Source: Aalborgiella sp031390045
GTDB taxonomy: Bacteria; Pseudomonadota; Gammaproteobacteria; Burkholderiales; Burkholderiaceae_C
DNA: 8,499 nucleotides
NCBI GenBank assembly: GCA_031390045.1
Contig: JANMTB010000032.1
Coordinates: 1-8,499, forward strand
Direction: 5' to 3'
Shown: positions 5,046 through 8,499 of the stretch, piece after piece
Layout of the letters: every line of letters starts with the position of its first letter
Position numbering within the stretch: position 1 is the first letter of the stretch
Notes under the pieces: generated by a model
What the model was told of the DNA's origin: nothing
Database searches by the model: none
What the model saw: only the letters and a program-made list of their open reading frames with translations
Program-made: the position numbers and the translations under genes

Positions 5046-5633
5046 CTGGACATACTCGACGAGCTGGACGGCCAGACACCGCTGCACCCGGATGAAACGG
5101 CGGGTCTGCTGCCGAGGCATATCGACACAATAGGCGCATTGAACGACTGGGAGCAAGAAAACATCTTGTTGGCAACCAAGTGGCTCAAGCGTGCCAAGAT
5201 TGCGGAGGTTCTCACTGAAGATTTTTGCCGTGATTTGCACAAAAGAATGTTCAACAAGACTTGGAAGTGGGCGGGCACGTTTCGAAAGTCGGACAAGAAC
5301 ATTGGCTGTGATTGGACATTGATCGCCGTCAAGCTAAACCAGCTGATGGGCAATGCGCAATATTGGGTCGACAACAACACATTTCCATCCGATGAGCTGT
5401 CCGCACGGTTTCACCATGCGCTGGTCTGGATTCACCCTTTCCCAAACGGCAATGGCCGGCATTCGCGCATGATGGCTGACGCCTTGCTGAAACAATTGGG
5501 GCAACCAGCGTTCAGTTGGGGCGGTGGCGGCAATCTGGTCAGCGCTAATGAGGTTCGGGCGCGGTATCTTGCGGCTTTGCGTGCGGCGGACAAAAGTGAT
5601 TTCTCTGAGTTGCTAGCTTTCATACGTAGTTAA
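5022..5633 (+). CDS. Mobile mystery protein B, Fic domain protein
   Basis: 203 aa from ATG 5022 (overlapping protein A) or 199 aa from ATG 5034. The start region is a 12-base tandem duplication encoding MALN twice. The Fic core motif is at 138-149: HPFPNGNGRHSR, with catalytic H138, the GNGR anion-binding loop and R149. Fic enzymes transfer AMP or other phosphate-containing groups to target side chains. The position usually held by Asp/Glu, which binds Mg2+, is N142 here. HPFPNGNGR is, as far as I know, usual for this family, so this need not mean inactivity, but canonical AMPylation cannot be assumed. No clear (S/T)xxxE(G/N) inhibitory helix is seen; the nearest stretch is D42-WEQ-E46-N47, with Asp at the Ser/Thr position. 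Partner: protein A. Confidence 0.9.
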   Translation: MALNMALNLDILDELDGQTPLHPDETAGLLPRHIDTIGALNDWEQENILLATKWLKRAKIAEVLTEDFCRDLHKRMFNKTWKWAGTFRKSDKNIGCDWTLIAVKLNQLMGNAQYWVDNNTFPSDELSARFHHALVWIHPFPNGNGRHSRMMADALLKQLGQPAFSWGGGGNLVSANEVRARYLAALRAADKSDFSELLAFIRS

Positions 5634-5641
5634 CGTTCGCA

Positions 5642-5695
5642 GTTGACAAGGTCAGCCTGCACGCGGGCTGGTCGGTTTTGCCGGCTAGGGATTAA
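5642..5695 (+). pseudogene. 3'-end remnant of a second zinc-ribbon gene
   Basis: Eight bases after the Fic stop, the sequence reads VDKVSLHAGWSVLPARD and stop. The small CxxC protein upstream ends NKVKMDAGWSVVPGARRG. At DNA level 5645-5684 and 3366-3405 agree at about 32 of 40 positions, including a 16-base perfect run. Both continue through a short similar spacer (about 30-40 bases) into a copy of the dispersed repeat. The cysteines and the start are missing, so this is a truncated paralogue. It implies that the mobile mystery pair was inserted into, or recombined against, a zinc-ribbon gene that already stood in front of its repeat. Confidence 0.75.
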
Positions 5696-5732
5696 ATCGT
5701 CTGAAAACTGCGATTTTATGGGTTAAATCTGA

Positions 5733-5785
5733 CTCTAGCCGGCGTATTTATTTCCTGAGCAGCTATTAAATGTATAGCGAATAAG
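5733..5785 (+). repeat. Dispersed ~50-bp repeat, copy 6
   Basis: It contains CTCTAGCCGGCGTATTTATT, then TCCTGAGCAGCTATTAAATGTATAGC and GAATAAG. It ends the accessory island on the right and still follows the zinc-ribbon remnant as copy 4 follows the intact gene. Confidence 0.92.
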
Positions 5786-5869
5786 TCCTTGGAAAACATC
5801 AAAGCTGCTTTTCGCGTAAAGTGAAGTGACCAGTTTCGGTGATTTCACAGAAATACGAGGACGTTTCCT

Positions 5870-6568
5870 ATGAAGAAAGCTGCCCATCCGACTCCTGAAT
5901 CCATTGATTCTGATAAACCCAAGCGGGTCTCCCCCAACAACCCTTGTCCCTTCTTGCGCGCCTTGGTGTCGCAGGGGCAGTTGCCCAACGGCGATGTGTC
6001 GCTGGCCGAGGTGACGCGGGTTGTCGTGGAGGTGGCGGCTGCAGGGGACAGCCACGAGAAGCTGCCGGCTGCCGCAGTGGCAGCGATCGCCTTGGCGGCC
6101 AATGGCTTGTCGCCGCTGCAGCTGACCCGCAATGTGCTGGGCGGTGTGACTTTGAACGAGCTGCGCAACGGGCCGCTGGACAAAAAGGGCGCGGGGTCGC
6201 GTATTTTGGATGCGAAGGCCAAGGTCAAACCCGCCGAGCTGGCGCGGCTGGACGAGTTTGCCAGCGACAAGCAGGACGCCGATGGCAAGACCGAGCGCGA
6301 GCTGGATTTGGCCGAAATTACCCGCATGATGGACGCCAACTATGAGCGCGCAGCGGGCCACCGCCGCCTCATCGACCGCACGCTGATGGACGGTGAGTGG
6401 CCGATTTTGCTGAAGGTCATGGGGAAGCGAGGGGGGAAACAAGCAGGGAAGCAAGGCAAGTCAGGGCTGTACCTGAGCTTGAAGGACGTGGCCGACTTGT
6501 TTGAAAAGCGCACGCTGCCCAAGCGGATGATGCAGCGGCTGGAGCCCAAAAAAGCGGCAAAATCTTGA
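5870..6568 (+). CDS. Conserved-looking protein of unknown function with N-terminal PCP motif
   Basis: 232 aa. The ATG is preceded by GAGG at 9 bases. No signal peptide or membrane segment is seen. Residues 22-40 (PNNPCPFLRALVSQGQLP) contain Pro-Cys-Pro followed by FLRAL...G.LP, which resembles the PCP heme-thiolate motif of the Peroxidase_2 (chloroperoxidase/unspecific peroxygenase) family. Other recognisable blocks are NELRNGPLDKKGAGSRILDA (96-115), DADGKTERELDLAEITRMMDANY (136-158; an EF-hand-like DxDG start that lacks the closing acidic residue) and GEWPILLKVMG (175-185). A Gly/Lys/Gln-rich stretch (186-198) precedes a C-terminal LYLSLKDVADLFEKRTLP (200-217). I recall similar uncharacterised proteins in proteobacteria but no assigned function. 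A heme peroxygenase is a hypothesis only. The gene is GC-rich and outside the TA island. Confidence 0.75.
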   Translation: MKKAAHPTPESIDSDKPKRVSPNNPCPFLRALVSQGQLPNGDVSLAEVTRVVVEVAAAGDSHEKLPAAAVAAIALAANGLSPLQLTRNVLGGVTLNELRNGPLDKKGAGSRILDAKAKVKPAELARLDEFASDKQDADGKTERELDLAEITRMMDANYERAAGHRRLIDRTLMDGEWPILLKVMGKRGGKQAGKQGKSGLYLSLKDVADLFEKRTLPKRMMQRLEPKKAAKS

Positions 6569-6616
6569 TGCAACCAAATCGACACATTCCACCCAACTTT
6601 TAGAAGCGTTCTTTCA

Positions 6617-7354
6617 ATGCCTCAAGACCAGCAAGCCACCCCACCATCCGCCGCAGCAAGCAGCGCCAAATGGCCCGTCCAGCACCCGGACCGGCTGCAG
6701 CTTTACTCGCTGACCACGCCCAACGGTGTGAAAGCGTCCATCATGCTGGAGGAGACAGGGCTGGCGTATGAGCCGCATTATGTGGACTTTGAGACCAACG
6801 ACCAAATGTCGCCCGAGTTTTTGGCGATCAACCCGAACAACAAGATCCCGGCGATCGTGGACCCGAACGGACCCGACGGCAAACCATTGACCTTGTTTGA
6901 ATCGGGCGCGATTTTGCAGTACCTGGCGGAAAAGACCGGGCAACTGCTGCCGCAGGACGCGGCGCAGCGCTACCAAACCCTGCAATGGGTGTTTTGGCAG
7001 GTGGGCGGCGTGGGGCCAATGTTTGGGCAGCTGGGGTTTTTCCATAAATTTGCCGGCAAAGACTATGAAGACAAACGCCCTCGCGACAGGTACGTGGCTG
7101 AGTGTAAGCGCTTGCTTAACGTGTTGAACCAGCACCTCGCCACCCGCACCTGGATGGTGGGCGAGACCTACACGATTGCCGACATCGCCATCTTCCCCGC
7201 AGTGCGCAACCTGCTGGAGCATTACATGGCGGGCGAGCTGGTGGGCATACAAGACTACCCGCACGTCACCCGCGCACTGGCCGCCTTTGTGGCGCGGCCG
7301 GCGGTGGTGCGGGGCTTGGGGATTCCGGCGCGGGGTGATGGCGTGGGCGGCTGA
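6617..7354 (+). CDS. Glutathione S-transferase, YghU/YfcG (nu-class) type
   Basis: 245 aa. The thioredoxin-like N-domain (about 27-106) has LTTPNGVKASIMLEE (T34, N36 at the glutathione thiol), NPNNKIPAIVDP with the conserved cis-Pro P78, and LFESGAILQYLAEKTG (E95-S96 binding the gamma-glutamyl group). The C-domain (about 115-235) has QWVFWQVGGVGPMFGQLGFF, KRPRDRYVAECKRLLNVL and the N-capping YTIADIAIFP (D189). The blocks match E. coli YfcG/YghU closely; those enzymes show disulfide-bond reductase activity with glutathione rather than classical transferase activity. A 25-residue Ser/Ala/Pro-rich N-terminus is more YghU-like. Cytoplasmic. It starts 48 bases after the PCP-motif gene in the same direction, so co-transcription is possible. 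No ribosome site is obvious. Confidence 0.95.
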   Translation: MPQDQQATPPSAAASSAKWPVQHPDRLQLYSLTTPNGVKASIMLEETGLAYEPHYVDFETNDQMSPEFLAINPNNKIPAIVDPNGPDGKPLTLFESGAILQYLAEKTGQLLPQDAAQRYQTLQWVFWQVGGVGPMFGQLGFFHKFAGKDYEDKRPRDRYVAECKRLLNVLNQHLATRTWMVGETYTIADIAIFPAVRNLLEHYMAGELVGIQDYPHVTRALAAFVARPAVVRGLGIPARGDGVGG

Positions 7355-7371
7355 TGGGTGGAATGGCTGCA

Positions 7372-7420
7372 AATTTACTATCAATTTAATAGCTACTCAG
7401 GCAATAAATACGCCGGCTAT
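7372..7420 (-). repeat. Dispersed ~50-bp repeat, copy 7 (inverted)
   Basis: On the minus strand it reads ATAGCCGGCGTATTTATTGC, then CTGAGTAGCTATTAAATTGATAGTAAATT. It starts 18 bases after the GST stop. It is the only copy in the opposite orientation, so copies 1 and 7, the outermost pair, face each other. Confidence 0.9.
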
Positions 7421-7509
7421 TGTCTAAATTTATCTCTAAACGGTTGCTTTACAACAATCAGGCACAATCTAAGGGAATGGGTCACACAGCTGGCCACGGA
7501 GAACCCTAG

Positions 7510-8076
7510 ATGCATCGTCGATTTTTATTAAGCGCAGCGCGCTACATCACTTTGGCTGCTGTGGCGATTGTCGCCTTGGGATGCAACACGCTGACCGCGC
7601 AGCCGCGCTTCACGATTTCCAAAGACCAGTTGCAGCAGGTCGTGGCCAAGCGCTTTCCGATGCGTTACCCGGTAGCGGGATTGTTGGATTTAGCGGTGCA
7701 AGCGCCTGAGATTCGGTTGCTGCCTGAGCTAAACCGGCTGAGTGCGACCATGCCAGTAGAAGCCAGCGGCGTGGCGCTGAACCGCAAGCAAGCAGGCACG
7801 TTTGAGGTGGAATTTGGTTTGCGATACGAAGGGAGTGACCGCTCACTTCGTGCCACAGCTTTACGCTTTAAGCGATTGGACTTTCCAGGCTTGCGGCCTG
7901 AAGCATCGCAAATGCTGAATTTGTATGGCCAAGTCTTGAGTGAACAGGCGCTCTCAGAGGTAACGCTGCATCAGCTGCGGCCGCAAGACATGGCGATGGC
8001 GGATGCGATGGGCATGCAGCCGGGTAGCATCACGGTGACGGATAAGGGGCTGGTTTTTGATTTTGTGGCCAAGTAG
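7510..8076 (+). CDS. DUF1439 (YceB-like) outer-membrane lipoprotein
   Basis: 188 aa. The ATG is preceded by GGAGA at 7 bases. An N-terminal signal of lipoprotein type is present: positive MHRR, hydrophobic YITLAAVAIVALG, and a lipobox ending A22-L23-G24-C25, so C25 would be lipidated; residue +2 is Asn, compatible with outer-membrane sorting. The mature part begins RFTISKDQLQQVVAKRFP and continues PEIRLLPELNRLSATMPVEASG, the pattern of the DUF1439/YceB family, a SMP/TULIP-like periplasmic fold. Function is unknown in detail. It ends 8 bases before the start of the MFS gene, so the two are probably co-transcribed. Confidence 0.88.
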   Translation: MHRRFLLSAARYITLAAVAIVALGCNTLTAQPRFTISKDQLQQVVAKRFPMRYPVAGLLDLAVQAPEIRLLPELNRLSATMPVEASGVALNRKQAGTFEVEFGLRYEGSDRSLRATALRFKRLDFPGLRPEASQMLNLYGQVLSEQALSEVTLHQLRPQDMAMADAMGMQPGSITVTDKGLVFDFVAK

Positions 8077-8084
8077 CTGCCGCC

Positions 8085-8499
8085 ATGCCCTTAAACACCT
8101 TGAAAACCAAGCTGGTTGACAAGCTGGGCGTGCATCCGGATGTGCTGAAACTGGGTTTGGTGAGTTTTTTGACCGATCTCAGCTCAGAGATGATTTTTTC
8201 GGTGTTTGCGATATTTTTCACCACCGTGGCAGGCGCGTCTGCCGCGCTGCTGGGTTTGATAGAGGGCTTGGCAGATTTGTCGGCCTCGTCGCTTAATTAT
8301 TATGCGGGCTGGTTGTCTGACCGAAGCGGTAAGCGCAAGGTTTTCGCACTGGCTGGGTATGGGTTTTCAACGCTGGCCAAAGTGATTTTGCTGGTGAGCA
8401 ACTCTGTGACGGGCTTGAGCCTGTTTCGGGTGATTGAGCGGCTGGGCAAAGGTTTCAGAGGGCCACCGCGTGATGCGTGGCTGTCCAGCGTGGCGGGCA
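8085..8499 (+). CDS. Major facilitator superfamily transporter, C-terminus cut by window edge
   Basis: 138 residues from ATG 8085 to the edge. After a short cytoplasmic N-terminus, residues 21-31 (LKLGLVSFLTD) and SSEMIFSVFAIFFTTVAG start the first membrane helix, and ASAALLGLIEGLADLSASSLNYYAGWL forms the second. MFS motif A is at 75-85 (GWLSDRSGKRK), in the loop between helices 2 and 3. LFRVIERLGKGFRGPPRDAW (113-132) matches the 'DR.GKG.R..PRDA' block of a common bacterial drug/sugar-phosphate-like MFS group. The substrate cannot be told. No ribosome site is seen; translation may depend on coupling to the lipoprotein gene 8 bases upstream. Confidence 0.9.
   Translation, partial: MPLNTLKTKLVDKLGVHPDVLKLGLVSFLTDLSSEMIFSVFAIFFTTVAGASAALLGLIEGLADLSASSLNYYAGWLSDRSGKRKVFALAGYGFSTLAKVILLVSNSVTGLSLFRVIERLGKGFRGPPRDAWLSSVAG

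Noticed and set aside
1924..5785. CRISPR array
   Set aside because: Repeat copies are 370-1340 bp apart with genes in between, diverge from each other, and there are no uniform spacers or cas genes.
1924..5785. Integron cassette array with attC sites
   Set aside because: The repeats lack paired RYYYAAC/GTTRRRY core sites at their ends, hicB is in the opposite orientation and no tyrosine integrase is present. The ATCCAAC/GTTGGAT pair at 3546-3564 fits the core pattern but spans under 20 bp, too short for attC.
5735..6454. 239-aa minus-strand open frame
   Set aside because: It is antisense to the PCP-motif gene and runs through a repeat copy; the composition (His/Arg/Gln-rich) is typical of a shadow frame of GC-rich coding DNA.
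6614..7384. 256-aa minus-strand open frame
   Set aside because: It is fully antisense to a clear glutathione S-transferase and has no family resemblance.

Overview
The window looks like a betaproteobacterial chromosome segment, most likely Comamonadaceae (Rhodoferax/Polaromonas-like). The grounds are the protein families, the GC-rich housekeeping genes, and an interspersed repeat of a type I associate with that family (containing TAGCCGGCGTATTTATTGCC and GCTATTAAA...ATAGC). This placement is an inference; no rRNA or marker gene is present.

Left flank (1-1712): a partial hotdog thioesterase reads leftward off the edge. A REP-like 23-bp palindrome lies in the divergent intergenic space. Next comes a membrane-anchored Mrr-like (restriction-endonuclease fold) protein, followed by a short decayed copy of the same domain. 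A phage-type XRE regulator follows on the minus strand, with a clear promoter/operator.

Central accessory island (about 1924-5785): small toxin-antitoxin-type modules and small genes are separated by direct copies of one ~50-bp repeat at 1924, 2598, 3081, 3452, 4391 and 5733. The order is: repeat; DUF433 antitoxin + DUF5615 PIN-like toxin; repeat; solitary HicB (minus strand); repeat; small CxxC/CxxC zinc-ribbon-like protein; repeat; HepT-MntA (HEPN/MNT) pair; repeat; mobile mystery protein A + B (HTH + Fic); the 3'-end remnant of a second zinc-ribbon gene; repeat. An inverted seventh copy lies at 7372-7420, after two ordinary genes.

Right flank (5870-8499): an uncharacterised 232-aa protein with an N-terminal PCP motif, a YghU/YfcG-type glutathione S-transferase, the inverted repeat copy, a DUF1439 (YceB-like) lipoprotein, and the N-terminal part of an MFS transporter that runs off the right edge.

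Each TA pair is translationally coupled by overlapping stop and start codons (TGATG or ATGA type, or a 10-base overlap). No integrase, transposase, tRNA, rRNA or CRISPR is visible. The main point of interest is the strict alternation of modules with the repeat. Two gene remnants support repeated gain, loss and replacement: a Mrr fragment at 1097-1187 and a zinc-ribbon tail at 5642-5695 that is still joined to its repeat.
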